Assembly (NCBI GenBank): GCA_964396965.1
Contig: CAYNGD010000019.1
Coordinates: 1 to 35,692 of the forward strand
Reading direction: 5' to 3'
Length of the DNA stretch: 35,692 bases
Source of the DNA: JABMRW01 sp964396965
GTDB lineage: Bacteria; Chloroflexota; Dehalococcoidia; Dehalococcoidales; BS750m-G39
Shown: positions 6,656 through 14,839 of the stretch, in pieces
How positions within the stretch are numbered: the first letter of the stretch is position 1
How the letters are laid out: each line of letters starts with the position of its first letter
Program-made: the position numbers and the translations under genes
Notes under the pieces: model-generated
Told to the model about the DNA's origin: nothing
Databases searched by the model: none
The model's input: only the letters and a program-made list of their open reading frames with translations

Positions 6656-7759
6656 CTAGCGGGGCGAAGCCGGACTTACCGGGTGAACCCGCTGCCCGGG
6701 CAGGATACGCCGCTGCCGCATAAAGGTGGGTATCGCCAGCTCCTCCTCGGTCCTGCCACCCTTGAGCAGCTTCATCAACTCCTTATACCGGGTGTTACCG
6801 ACCAGCACCTCGGTAGCAAATCCGGTAGCAATCAGGGTCAGCCTCACCTCGTTGCCCATATTGGAGTCCAGGACGACGCCGAAGATGACGTTAGCCTCCG
6901 GGTCGACATTCTGCCGGATGACGTCAGCGGCACCATTGACCTCGAACAGGGTAAAGTTACTGCCGCCGGCGATGTTGAACAGCACCCCCTTGGCCCCCTC
7001 AATGGAGACGTCCAGCAGGGGACTGGCCAGGGCGGCCTTGGCTGCCTCCACCGCCCGGTTCGGTCCCGCCCCCCGCCCCACCGACATCCAAGCTGGACCG
7101 GCGTCTTTCATCACCGTCTTGACGTCGGCGAAGTCAAGGTTAACCAGCCCGGGAACGGTGACCACCTCGGCGATGGCCTGCACCCCGTGGGAAAGGACCT
7201 CATCGGCCATCTGGAAGGCGCTGTCAACACCCGTCTTGGGGTCACAGAGCTCAAAAAGGCGCTCGTTGGGGATAATAATCAGGGTATCCACCTTGTCCAC
7301 CAGGTTGAGGATTCCCTGCTCGGCCACCTGGCTGCGGTGGACGCCCTCAAAGGCGAAGGGCTTGGTGACCACGGCGATGGTCAGCGCCCCGCTCTGCTTG
7401 GCCAGCTGGGCTACCAGGGGTATTGACCCGGTGCCGGTACCACCCCCCATGCCGGCGGTGATAAAGACCATATCGGAATCGTCGATAGCCTGTTTAATCT
7501 CCTCACGGCTTTCTTCGGCGGCCTTCTGACCGACCAGATGGTCGCCGCCGGCACCGAGACCGCGGGTAACCCGCTCACCGAGGTGAATGCGTATCGCCGC
7601 CTCGGTAACCTCCAGGTGCTGGGCATCGGTGTTCATGGCGATGAACTCGACGCCCCGGATTCCCTCCCTCACCATGCGGGTGATGGCGTTACAGCCGGCG
7701 CCGCCGCACCCGACAACCTTAATCTTGGCTCCGCTGGGGACATAGCTTGTTTTGGCCAT
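6656..7759 (-). CDS. ftsZ: Cell division GTPase FtsZ
   Basis: The tubulin-like GTPase that polymerises into the division ring. The N-terminal nucleotide fold has GCGGAGCNAI (17-26) and the signature GMGGGTGTG (103-111). The T7 catalytic loop is NLDFAD (207-212). The GTPase body ends near residue 320. The usual long disordered linker is almost absent: only about 20 residues separate it from AIPTFMRQRR (342-351), which resembles the C-terminal tail peptide that binds FtsA. A proline-rich end (PGQRVHPVSPASPR) follows. Length is 367 residues. It lies 13 nt after ftsA on the same strand. Confidence 0.98.
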   Translation of the reverse strand: MAKTSYVPSGAKIKVVGCGGAGCNAITRMVREGIRGVEFIAMNTDAQHLEVTEAAIRIHLGERVTRGLGAGGDHLVGQKAAEESREEIKQAIDDSDMVFITAGMGGGTGTGSIPLVAQLAKQSGALTIAVVTKPFAFEGVHRSQVAEQGILNLVDKVDTLIIIPNERLFELCDPKTGVDSAFQMADEVLSHGVQAIAEVVTVPGLVNLDFADVKTVMKDAGPAWMSVGRGAGPNRAVEAAKAALASPLLDVSIEGAKGVLFNIAGGSNFTLFEVNGAADVIRQNVDPEANVIFGVVLDSNMGNEVRLTLIATGFATEVLVGNTRYKELMKLLKGGRTEEELAIPTFMRQRRILPGQRVHPVSPASPR

Positions 7760-7772
7760 TATTTTCTACTCC

Positions 7773-9002
7773 TTAATCTATGGATTCTACAGACTTTTTA
7801 CTAAAGATACCGAAAAACCGGGAAAAGAAATGGTGGATACCGCCCTTGGTCTGCCAGCCCTTGGCCCCCCGGTTCCGCCTCTTCCAGAGAAGAAGGCCGA
7901 CGCTGGTGGCATAGGCCGGGTTAAGCAGGCTGTCCGAAACGCCGTAGAAGCTGAAGGGGACGCCGACCCTCACCGGGAGGAGGGTCAGCTCATGGCCCAG
8001 CTCGGCAATGCCGGGGAGATTGGCGCTACCACCGGTCAGAACCAGCCCGGAGGGGACAAAGCTGGTGGACTCGCTCTGGGGCAGCTCCATCATTATCAGG
8101 GAAAGGAGTTCCTCGACACGAACCCGGATAATCTCGGAGAGGTCGCCGTAGGAGACATTGTGCCCGTTGGCGGCCAGAATCTTATCGGTTCCGTTCACGT
8201 CCTTAAAGGCCGGGGCAACATTACCGTATTTCTTCTTCATCTCCTCGGCCAGTTCGAAGGAAAGCCCCAGGCCGATAGAAATATCCCGCGTTATCTGATA
8301 GCCGGCCACGGGCAGGACGGCGGTATGGAAGATGGTGTTGTCCTTGAAGACGGCGATATCGGTGGTGCCACCGCCGATGTCGGCCACTATGACCCCCTTG
8401 TCCTTCTCCTCATCGTCAAGGATAGCCTCGGCGCTGGCCAGCGGCTCCAGGACCAGGTCATCAATCTCAACACCCACGCCGCGGATGCACTTGGTCAGGT
8501 TCTGGACCGAGGCGATGGCAGCGGTAATGATATGCGCCTCAAGGTCCAGGCGAAAGCCGTGCATGCCCACCGGGTTCTCTATCCCCTGCTGACCATCAAT
8601 AATGTAGTTGCGGGGGATAACATGGAGCAGCCTCTGGTCGCTGGGAACCTCAACGTTGCGGGCGGCCTGGAGGACGCGCCGCAGGTCATCGGGACGCACC
8701 ACCATGTCGTTCCGGGTAATGGCCACCACCCCGTGCTTGTTTACCGAGGTAATATGCCGGCCGGTAACACCAACGTAGGCTGACTCCAGCCGGTAGCCGG
8801 CAACCCGCTCGGCAGCCCTTACCGATTCTCGGATTGATTCCTTGGCCTCGTTGACACTGACCACCAGGCCCTTCTGCAGGCCAAAGGAGGGGGCTACACC
8901 AACCCCAACAATACGGAGTATGTCGTTGCGGTCAATGTCGGCCATGACGGTGCAAACCTTGGTCGTGCCGACATCGATGGCCGCAATCTTGGTTCTTTTC
9001 AT
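7773..9002 (-). CDS. ftsA: Cell division protein FtsA
   Basis: An actin-like ATPase that anchors FtsZ to the membrane. Visible are IAAIDVGTTKV (phosphate 1), the SHS2/1C domain region with HVIPRNYIIDGQQGIENPVG, and VADIGGGTTDIAVF (phosphate 2). The C-terminus ends in HHFFSRFFGIFSKK, an amphipathic helix suited to membrane targeting. The frame runs upstream to 9062, but the ATG at 9002 is chosen because AAGGAGG sits 5-6 nt before it and the family N-terminus MKRTKIAAIDVG begins there, giving 409 residues. It is the second gene of the operon, with ftsZ following. Confidence 0.97.
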   Translation of the reverse strand: MKRTKIAAIDVGTTKVCTVMADIDRNDILRIVGVGVAPSFGLQKGLVVSVNEAKESIRESVRAAERVAGYRLESAYVGVTGRHITSVNKHGVVAITRNDMVVRPDDLRRVLQAARNVEVPSDQRLLHVIPRNYIIDGQQGIENPVGMHGFRLDLEAHIITAAIASVQNLTKCIRGVGVEIDDLVLEPLASAEAILDDEEKDKGVIVADIGGGTTDIAVFKDNTIFHTAVLPVAGYQITRDISIGLGLSFELAEEMKKKYGNVAPAFKDVNGTDKILAANGHNVSYGDLSEIIRVRVEELLSLIMMELPQSESTSFVPSGLVLTGGSANLPGIAELGHELTLLPVRVGVPFSFYGVSDSLLNPAYATSVGLLLWKRRNRGAKGWQTKGGIHHFFSRFFGIFSKKSVESID

Positions 9003-9033
9003 AATTTCCTCCTTATATTTTAAGCCTTGCCGC

Positions 9034-9255
9034 TTACCAGCTCTGCTCCCGATAGCGGACATTCCAGCGGTTGCACAGGGTGCTAACGAAGTTCTTCATG
9101 TCCTGGTTCGGTGATTCATAAAGTTCCGCCAAGAACCCGTGCAGCAGCTCGCCGCCGGTCATCCCCGGCTCGGGCTCACCCGGCCCGGGCAGGTTGACAT
9201 AGACTATCTCGGTCATCAGTTTCTGGTACTCGATTGCTGTTCCCATTTTGTGCAT
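9034..9255 (-). CDS. Small hypothetical protein, first gene of the ftsA-ftsZ operon
   Basis: A 73-residue soluble acidic protein starting at the ATG at 9255, directly behind AAGGAGGT. An earlier in-frame TTG at 9267 would translate the ribosome binding site and is rejected. It contains a short proline/glycine hinge (GPGEPEPGMTGGE) and C-terminal aromatic and basic residues (RWNVRYREQSW). No family is recognised. It ends 31 nt before ftsA and shares the operon promoter at 9285-9314. Its place ahead of ftsA makes a division-linked role possible. Confidence 0.65.
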   Translation of the reverse strand: MHKMGTAIEYQKLMTEIVYVNLPGPGEPEPGMTGGELLHGFLAELYESPNQDMKNFVSTLCNRWNVRYREQSW

Positions 9256-9284
9256 TACCTCCTTCAAATTTGGAATTTCCTAAA

Positions 9285-9314
9285 ATCCTATCGCGTGCCA
9301 TAAGCAGCCGTCAA
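9285..9314 (-). promoter_or_regulatory. Promoter of the division operon
   Basis: On the minus strand TTGACG (9309-9314), an 18-nt spacer and TAGGAT (9285-9290), about 30 nt before the first start codon. It lies back to back with the promoter at 9425-9453. Confidence 0.6.
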
Positions 9315-9424
9315 TTTTTGTCCACCATAGTTCCATACCAAAAAGCTCACATTCCGGAAACAGAAATTTTTATTCCAGTCCAGTTCTGTAACTTATACCG
9401 GCTGACTTAATCTTCCAAAATGTC

Positions 9425-9453
9425 TTGAAATTAGAAAAAAATTCCACTATAAT
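9425..9453 (+). promoter_or_regulatory. Strong promoter of the DUF5343-like gene
   Basis: TTGAAA (9425-9430), a 17-nt spacer and TATAAT (9448-9453). The expected transcription start near 9460 is only about 20 nt before the ATG at 9479 and rules out the earlier in-frame start. Confidence 0.8.
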
Positions 9454-9478
9454 AATTACCAGCAGGAGGAGGCATAAA

Positions 9479-10177
9479 ATGGCCAAGGATAAAGGGCGAC
9501 AGCGTCTACCACCCTATGTTTCCTACCGCACCTTCCAGAATTTTCTGGAAGGACTGCAGCATGGAGTTCCAGCCCGGATCGACCGCAGCTACTGGAGCGA
9601 CCGGTTATCGGGCAGCACCGGCACCCAGCTTATGTCGGCGCTGCGTTTCTTAAGGCTGATAGATGCCAATAACGTTCCAACCAGCCAGCTTAAATCACTG
9701 GCCCAGGCCAGCGGCGGCCAGAGGACGGAGATGCTCAAACAGGTGGCCACCGAGGCCTTCAGCTTCCTGATGCAGGGCACACTTGACCTGCAAAGTTCCA
9801 CATACGCCCAACTGCAGGAGGCCTTCGACAATACCTTTGAACTTACTGACGGCGTCAGCCGGAAATGCGTCAAGTTCTTTGTGGAAATGGCCAATGCCGC
9901 CGGCATTCCACTCTCCCCCTTTATCTCCAAAAGGTTAAGGACGGCACGCAGTTCCAGTGGAACTAAAGTAATACCAAAAAAGACCGAGGGCAGGGTAAGC
10001 CGGAAGGTAGTAGTTCCACAACAAACAGAGGAAATTCCATTCCAAACTCCCTGGGAAAGAATGCTGCTGGCAAAATTCCCTACCTTTGACCCGACCTGGA
10101 CTGACGAAGTCAAACTGAAATGGTTCGAAGCCTTCGATAAGCTGCTGGGGTGGAACCTGCCCAAGGACAGGGGATAG
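9479..10177 (+). CDS. DUF5343-like protein
   Basis: A 232-residue soluble protein. Residues 9-110 (PYVSYRTFQNFLEGL, RIDRSYWS, LSGSTGTQLMSALRFLRLID) match the pattern of DUF5343, a winged-helix-like family often found in accessory and defence contexts. A basic linker with Lys/Arg and Ser follows (about 155-185), then a C-terminal helix pair with LLAKFPTFDPTWTDEVKLKWFEAFDKLL. That last segment resembles small C-terminal helical add-ons seen on repressor-like proteins. AGGAGG precedes the ATG at 9479. The gene is alone between two promoters. Function unknown; DNA binding is a reasonable guess. Confidence 0.75.
   Translation: MAKDKGRQRLPPYVSYRTFQNFLEGLQHGVPARIDRSYWSDRLSGSTGTQLMSALRFLRLIDANNVPTSQLKSLAQASGGQRTEMLKQVATEAFSFLMQGTLDLQSSTYAQLQEAFDNTFELTDGVSRKCVKFFVEMANAAGIPLSPFISKRLRTARSSSGTKVIPKKTEGRVSRKVVVPQQTEEIPFQTPWERMLLAKFPTFDPTWTDEVKLKWFEAFDKLLGWNLPKDRG
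9531..9552. repeat. Perfect palindrome near the start of the DUF5343-like gene
   Basis: CCTTCCAGAA (9531-9540), two T, then TTCTGGAAGG (9543-9552): perfect 10-bp arms. It lies in codons 18-25, about 70 nt past the predicted transcription start. It could be an operator for autoregulation or an mRNA hairpin. Confidence 0.7.
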
Positions 10178-10202
10178 AAGGCATAAAATCAGCCTCCCCT
10201 GG

Positions 10203-10271
10203 AAATGTCACACTTTTGTAACTTTTTATCCCCCCTTTTTTATGACTTTTCCACCACCTGACCTGTAAAAT
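10203..10271 (+). promoter_or_regulatory. Regulated promoter of the flavodiiron gene (shared motif, copy 1)
   Basis: The motif AAATGTCACACTTTTGTAAC (10203-10222) is followed by 19 nt, ATGACT (10242-10247), 18 nt and TAAAAT (10266-10271). The inner palindrome GTCAC-N6-GTAAC is centred about 63 nt before the expected start of transcription. It matches the copy at 20309-20328 in 19 of 20 positions, with the same downstream spacing. Confidence 0.75.
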
Positions 10272-10307
10272 GTCGGCGTTGAATCGCTACTTAAAGGGGG
10301 AGCCGAA

Positions 10308-11495
10308 ATGATAACCGAACTGACCAAAGGGGTCTACTGGGTGGGGGTTGTTGACTGGGCGCTTAAGCACTTTCACGGCTATGAACTGACCACCCACCGG
10401 GGGTCTTCCTACAACGCCTATCTCATTACCGACGAGAAGACGGTGCTGGTGGACACGGTCTGGGGGCCTTTTCAGGAGCAGCTCATCGAGAATATCAGTG
10501 AGGTTATCGACCCCGCTAAGATTGACATTGTCGTCGCCAATCACGCCGAGACTGACCACTCCGGTGCTCTGCCAGCGGTGATGCGCCATGCCCCCAAGGC
10601 CAAGGTAATCGTCTCCAAGCGGGGCCGGGAGAGCGTGGAGGGGCACTACCACCAGCCCTGGGACTTCCAGGCAGTCCAGACCGGGGATAAGGTAGGCATC
10701 GGCAAGAGGGAGCTTGTCTTCGTCGAGGCACCAATGCTGCACTGGCCGGACAGCATGTTCACCTACCTTACCGGCGACAACATCCTCATGCCCAACGACG
10801 CCTTCGGCCAGCACTACGCCAACGCCTTCCGCTTTAATGACCAGGTGGACCAGGAGGAACTCTATGAGGAGGCACTCAAATACTACGCCAATATCCTCAC
10901 CCCCTTCAGCAGCATGGTCTCGAAGAAGATAGAGGAGGTGCTGGCCCTAAAACTGCCGGTTAAAATGATTGCCCCCAGCCACGGCATTATCTGGAGGAAT
11001 GAGCCCCTCCAGATTGTCAAGAAATACCAGGAGTGGGCGGCCCAGCTGCCGGCGAAGACGGCGGTGATTGCCTACGACTCAATGTGGGACGGCACCAGGC
11101 ATATGGCCGAGGCCATCGGCGAGGGACTGGCCGCCGCAAAAGTCCCCTACCAGATTTTCTATATGCCGACGGCGGACAGGAACGATGCCATCGCCGAAAT
11201 CTTCAAGGCCAAGGCGGTTATCATCGGCTCACCGACCTTCAACCAGGGGCTGCTGCCCACCATAACCCCGATACTGGAGGACCTCAAGGGGCTAAAGTTC
11301 CAGAACAAGATAGGCGCCGCCTTCGGCTGCTACGGCTGGAGCGGGGAATCGGTGAAAATCATCGAGGAGCACCTGGCCAAGTGCAATATTCCGCTGGCCG
11401 CCGAGGGCATCCGCGCCAAGTGGCAGCCCAGAGCCGACGACCTGGCCAAGTGCCGGGAGTTCGGCGGCGCTATCGCCAGCGCGATAATGTCATAG
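10308..11495 (+). CDS. Flavodiiron protein (FprA-type O2/NO reductase)
   Basis: A 395-residue protein that reduces O2 to water or NO to N2O in anaerobes. The metallo-beta-lactamase domain (1-250) carries the diiron ligands H79, E81, D83 and H84 in NHAETDHSG, H145 in MLHWPD, D164 in MPNDAFG and H225 in APSHG. A flavodoxin domain follows (250-395) with the FMN phosphate loop YDSMWDGTRHMA. No rubredoxin or NADH-oxidase domain is fused, so electrons must come from a separate donor. ATG start with GGGGAG upstream. The promoter carries the shared motif at 10203-10222, which suggests control by a redox or NO-responsive regulator; that is inference. Confidence 0.96.
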   Translation: MITELTKGVYWVGVVDWALKHFHGYELTTHRGSSYNAYLITDEKTVLVDTVWGPFQEQLIENISEVIDPAKIDIVVANHAETDHSGALPAVMRHAPKAKVIVSKRGRESVEGHYHQPWDFQAVQTGDKVGIGKRELVFVEAPMLHWPDSMFTYLTGDNILMPNDAFGQHYANAFRFNDQVDQEELYEEALKYYANILTPFSSMVSKKIEEVLALKLPVKMIAPSHGIIWRNEPLQIVKKYQEWAAQLPAKTAVIAYDSMWDGTRHMAEAIGEGLAAAKVPYQIFYMPTADRNDAIAEIFKAKAVIIGSPTFNQGLLPTITPILEDLKGLKFQNKIGAAFGCYGWSGESVKIIEEHLAKCNIPLAAEGIRAKWQPRADDLAKCREFGGAIASAIMS

Positions 11496-11553
11496 TTTTG
11501 TAATATTTCCCACCCCCGGTTTTATAACTTTGGCATATTATTGCTGTTATACT
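11485..11553 (+). promoter_or_regulatory. Regulated promoter of the lone receiver gene (shared motif, copy 2)
   Basis: TAATGTCATAGTTTTGTAAT (11485-11504) overlaps the stop codon of the flavodiiron gene. It is followed by 19 nt, ATAACT (11524-11529), 18 nt and TATACT (11548-11553). It matches copies 1 and 3 in 16 of 20 positions with identical spacing. Confidence 0.7.
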
Positions 11554-11583
11554 GTTGTTTTAGTTAAATCCGGCTAAGGTCTT

Positions 11584-11961
11584 ATGAACTTAATGGACTG
11601 CACAGAAAAGAAGCAGTGTGTGCTGGTGGTTGACGACCATCCCAGGGTGCTGAGATTTATTGAAATAGATTTAAAGCTCCGCGGGTTTGAGGTCATAACA
11701 ACAACCTCGGGCGGGGAAGCCCTGGAGCTCATCAAATCAAAGAAGCCGGACATTATGCTGCTGGACATAATAATGCCGGAAATGGACGGCTTTGAGGTGC
11801 TAAAGACACTGAGGGCCTTCAGCCATCTGCCGGTTATCGCCTTCAGCGCCAGCCATGCCAGTCAGGATGATGCCATACGTCTCGGCGCCAATGATTTCAT
11901 CACCAAGCCCTTCCACCCGGATGAGATGGCCAGGAGAATCGGAGCACTTATCGGACCTTGA
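11584..11961 (+). CDS. Single-domain response regulator (CheY-like receiver)
   Basis: A 125-residue stand-alone receiver domain. The acidic pocket is D17-D18 in VVDDHP, the phosphoacceptor is D61 in LLDIIMPEMDG, the switch Ser is in AFSAS (88-90) and the conserved Lys is K108 in ITKPF. There is no DNA-binding output domain, so it would act by protein interaction or in a phosphorelay. Met4 is an alternative start. It converges on the histidine kinase at 11967, with 5 nt between the two stop codons, which makes that kinase the likely partner. Confidence 0.93.
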   Translation: MNLMDCTEKKQCVLVVDDHPRVLRFIEIDLKLRGFEVITTTSGGEALELIKSKKPDIMLLDIIMPEMDGFEVLKTLRAFSHLPVIAFSASHASQDDAIRLGANDFITKPFHPDEMARRIGALIGP

Positions 11962-11966
11962 GCCGG

Positions 11967-14147
11967 CTATGACCTGGTCCGGCGTATCGGCAGGGCGAAG
12001 GTAAAGGTTGAGCCTTTCCCCGGCGCCGAGTCCACCTTGATCCACCCACCCTGGGCCTCCACCAGCCGCTTGCATACCACCAGGCCGAGACCGATTCCCT
12101 TGGCGTACGAAGGCCCTTCCAGCCGCCTGAAGAGCTCAAACAGCTTTCCCTGGTCACCAGAAGGTATGCCCCTGCCCTGGTCGCTGACCGCGGTGATGAC
12201 ACAGTTTCCCTTCTTTCGGCCGGAGACCTTTATCTCGCTCTGCACCGGAGAATACTTAACGGCGTTCTCCAGCAGGTTGTAGACTATCCTTTCCACCCTC
12301 ACCGGGTCGGCTTCGACCTGCGGCAGATCGGGGGGAAAGTCCACCGAGAAGCTCTGTTCGGCACCCCGGCCATTCAACCTCTCAATCACGCCCCGCACCG
12401 TTTCGGCGATATTCACCAGTTCCATGCGAAGCTGGAGGCGGTCAGCCTGGTACCGGGACAGCTCCAGCATATTCTCCAGGATGGCCGCCAGCTGGTCGGC
12501 ACCCTCAATCGCATTCTGGAGAAGCTCACGGGTGTCCTCCGGCGATATGCCTGGCGACATTGCCGACCGCAGCGAACCACTGATTATCGTAAGGGGAGTA
12601 CGCAATTCATGAGAGACCAGGCCGATGAACTCATCCTTTATTCTATCCGTCTTCTTAAGCTCGGTGATGTCCTGCCCCTGGGCGATGGTGGCCACCGGTG
12701 TCTTGCCGTCAGCCTCAAAAATTGTTGCCGAGTTCCAGAGGACAGTGCGGACCGAGCCATCAACGTGCTGGATTGGGATTTCAACAACCTCCCACCGCTC
12801 ACCCATTTTGGTGGTGCGATTTATTTTCTCCAGCGCCTCATCCCGTTTGCCCTTGGGGAAGAGGATGTCTACCTTTCTGCCCAGCACCTCATCGGCGCTG
12901 CGCCCGGTGAGCCGCTCAAAGGCGTGGTTGAAGCGGGTAATCTTAAGCTCGGGGTCCCAGACAATAATCGGGGCGTTGGCATAGGTGATCAGGTTGTCCA
13001 GATAGTCACGCGTCTGGCGCAGCCTTTCCTCCATCATCCTGCGCTCGGTGATGTCCCGGACAATGTGGACTGAGCCCGTAATCTCACCGCTGGCATTGAT
13101 GATGGGCGCTGTGGAGACATCTAAATAAGCATTACGGCTCGGCTCGAAAATTTCCTCCACCGTTGACCGCCCGGTCTCTATGGTCTTGTGGTGCGGGCAA
13201 GCCAGCGTCGGTTCTTTGCTCTTATGAAACACCTCATAGCATTTTTTACCCACAAGCTGTTCTGCAGTCATACCAAATGCCTTGGTGAAAGCCTTATTCA
13301 CCTTCACGATGTTGTAATCTCTATCGTGAATGGAAACAAGGTCCGGGATGGCATCAAAGGTTTCCTGCCATTGCCGGGCCGCCTGCTTGATTGCATCCTC
13401 CGCCAGTACTCTCTCCGTGATGTCATGGGTAGTGCCGAAGCCCCCCTTGAGCATCCCCTGCTTGTCGAACTCAAGCTCGGCCTTCTCACGCACCCACTTC
13501 AATCTATCCCCGACAATGATGCGGTGCTTGATGTCATATTCCTCGCCCTGAAGGGCCGCCTCCCATTTCTGGTTAACATAGTCACGGTCCTCCGGGTGCA
13601 CACAGGAGAGGAAGGTCTCGTAGGTCATAGGCGTTCCTTTGGGGATACCGAAAATGCGGTGGGTCTCTTCGGACCAGAGCAGTCTGTTGCGCCGGACATC
13701 CATTCGCCAGCTTCCGGTCTGGGCCACCTCCTGGGCGCGCTTCAGGTCCCTCTGGGTATCCTGTAACGCCTCCTCCGCCCGCTTTCGTTCGGTGATGTCG
13801 TTGCCGTATATGTTCACGTACCCCGCACTCGTTACGGGAACAAAGTCCAGGCTGAATACACCCTCCTTCCCCTTGGCTTCGATTGTCCGGTGCGAGCCGC
13901 TTTCTAAGACCTCGGCAACTATCTTCAGAAAGCGCCTGGGTAAAGCCTGCCCCAGCTGGCACTCAAAGCCCAGCAGGGCACAGGCGTTATTGGCCGACAG
14001 GATAACGCCATCTCTGTCCACCCTCAGTACGGGGTTGGGGTTTTGAGGAAACCTGGACAAATCCGCAAGCTGCTGGTCAAGGCCAGCAAGCTCGTCTGCT
14101 GCCCGCTTTTGTTTAGTGGTTTTATTGAGCTTCCTGATCACAGCCAT
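11967..14147 (-). CDS. Cytoplasmic sensor histidine kinase with four PAS domains
   Basis: A 726-residue kinase without transmembrane segments. After a short basic coiled-coil start there are four PAS/PAC units at about 35-125, 140-250, 258-370 and 382-495, each closing with a DITE or DITER motif typical of PAC ends. HisKA follows, with phosphoacceptor H513 in FIGLVSHELRTP, and then HATPase_c with LLENAVKYSP (N box), DQGRGIP (G1) and GIGLGLVVCKRLVEAQGG (G2). PAS2 has a PAS-3-like SCVHPEDRD motif; PAS3 contains Cys-Pro-His-His around 317-320, a possible metal or redox-sensing feature. It should phosphorylate the facing receiver protein. The signal is unknown, but a soluble ligand or redox state fits best. 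Confidence 0.93.
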   Translation of the reverse strand: MAVIRKLNKTTKQKRAADELAGLDQQLADLSRFPQNPNPVLRVDRDGVILSANNACALLGFECQLGQALPRRFLKIVAEVLESGSHRTIEAKGKEGVFSLDFVPVTSAGYVNIYGNDITERKRAEEALQDTQRDLKRAQEVAQTGSWRMDVRRNRLLWSEETHRIFGIPKGTPMTYETFLSCVHPEDRDYVNQKWEAALQGEEYDIKHRIIVGDRLKWVREKAELEFDKQGMLKGGFGTTHDITERVLAEDAIKQAARQWQETFDAIPDLVSIHDRDYNIVKVNKAFTKAFGMTAEQLVGKKCYEVFHKSKEPTLACPHHKTIETGRSTVEEIFEPSRNAYLDVSTAPIINASGEITGSVHIVRDITERRMMEERLRQTRDYLDNLITYANAPIIVWDPELKITRFNHAFERLTGRSADEVLGRKVDILFPKGKRDEALEKINRTTKMGERWEVVEIPIQHVDGSVRTVLWNSATIFEADGKTPVATIAQGQDITELKKTDRIKDEFIGLVSHELRTPLTIISGSLRSAMSPGISPEDTRELLQNAIEGADQLAAILENMLELSRYQADRLQLRMELVNIAETVRGVIERLNGRGAEQSFSVDFPPDLPQVEADPVRVERIVYNLLENAVKYSPVQSEIKVSGRKKGNCVITAVSDQGRGIPSGDQGKLFELFRRLEGPSYAKGIGLGLVVCKRLVEAQGGWIKVDSAPGKGSTFTFALPIRRTRS

Positions 14148-14167
14148 GCCGCATTTCTCCTCAAGCC

Positions 14168-14176
14168 ATTATAGCA
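14168..14176 (-). promoter_or_regulatory. Extended -10 promoter of the kinase gene
   Basis: TGCTATAAT on the minus strand, a TGn extended -10 with no convincing -35. GAGGAGA lies just before the ATG at 14147, so the leader is very short. Confidence 0.65.
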
Positions 14177-14201
14177 CCGGACAATCGGTAAAGATAATCC
14201 C

Positions 14202-14215
14202 GCTAAAATTTTAGC
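14202..14215. repeat. 14-bp perfect palindrome in the kinase/usp intergenic region
   Basis: GCTAAAATTTTAGC, a perfect palindrome about 25 nt upstream of the kinase -10 element, where an operator could sit. The gene-free stretch 14148-14363 otherwise holds only the two divergent extended -10 promoters. Confidence 0.5.
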
Positions 14216-14299
14216 ACAACTAAAGTGGTATTAACATAGAATTTTATTCTGACCAGCAAGTACCGGGAAAGCGTTGAGTTAGTGCTCGCTCCCCTCTCA

Positions 14300-14308
14300 T
14301 GCTATACT
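14300..14308 (+). promoter_or_regulatory. Extended -10 promoter of the universal stress gene
   Basis: TGCTATACT, a TGn extended -10; no -35 at normal spacing. It lies about 55 nt before the ATG at 14364, which has AAGGAGGAAGTG upstream. Confidence 0.6.
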
Positions 14309-14363
14309 AGAAACGGGATCTGCCGGGTGGCTATCTCTCTGCACTAGTCAAGGAGGAAGTGAG

Positions 14364-14825
14364 ATGTTCGAGAGAATCGTGGTCTGTCTCGACGGCTCCA
14401 GCGTGGCCGAGGCAATCCTGCCCTACGTGACCGATGAGGCGCTGGCCCACCACAGCCGGGTGGTTTTGCTCCGCGTAGTCAGTCTCCCCGAGATAACCAT
14501 CCCGATTGGCCTGCCGGGGGAGCCGGGGGTACCGGTGGCCACCGAGGGGGCGGCGCGGCGCACCAGAAACGAGGAGAGCAAGGCGGATGCCTACCTAAAG
14601 AGCATCGCCAAGCCGATACGGGCCAAAGGGCTAAAGGTGGAATGCGTGGTCGTCCCCGGCAGCTCAGGGGAGGCTATAATTGATTATGCCCGGGAAAACA
14701 ATGCTAAACTGATTGCCATCGCCACCCACGGGCACGGTGGCATCAGGCGTCTGGTCATCGGCAGCACCGCCGATTATGTGCTGCACCACTCCTCAGTGCC
14801 GGTGCTAATAGTCAGGCCGACCTGA
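14364..14825 (+). CDS. Universal stress protein (UspA family)
   Basis: A 153-residue single Usp domain. The N-terminus FERIVVCLDGSSVAEAILPY and the C-terminal nucleotide loop ATHGHGGIRRLVIGS followed by SVPVLIVRP match the ATP-binding Usp pattern (G-x9-GS; the first Gly of the motif is Ala here, as in many members). A 15-20 residue insert rich in Pro, Gly and Ala (around LPGEPGVPVATEGAARR) sits between strands 2 and 3. These proteins are dimeric and are made under stress. It is monocistronic and converges on the acyl-CoA synthetase gene. Confidence 0.95.
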   Translation: MFERIVVCLDGSSVAEAILPYVTDEALAHHSRVVLLRVVSLPEITIPIGLPGEPGVPVATEGAARRTRNEESKADAYLKSIAKPIRAKGLKVECVVVPGSSGEAIIDYARENNAKLIAIATHGHGGIRRLVIGSTADYVLHHSSVPVLIVRPT

Positions 14826-14839
14826 CCGTCGGTTTTTGC

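Noticed and set aside
9425..9478. Upstream start of the DUF5343-like gene
   Set aside because: It overlaps the -35 and -10 elements; the ATG at 9479 has AGGAGG before it.
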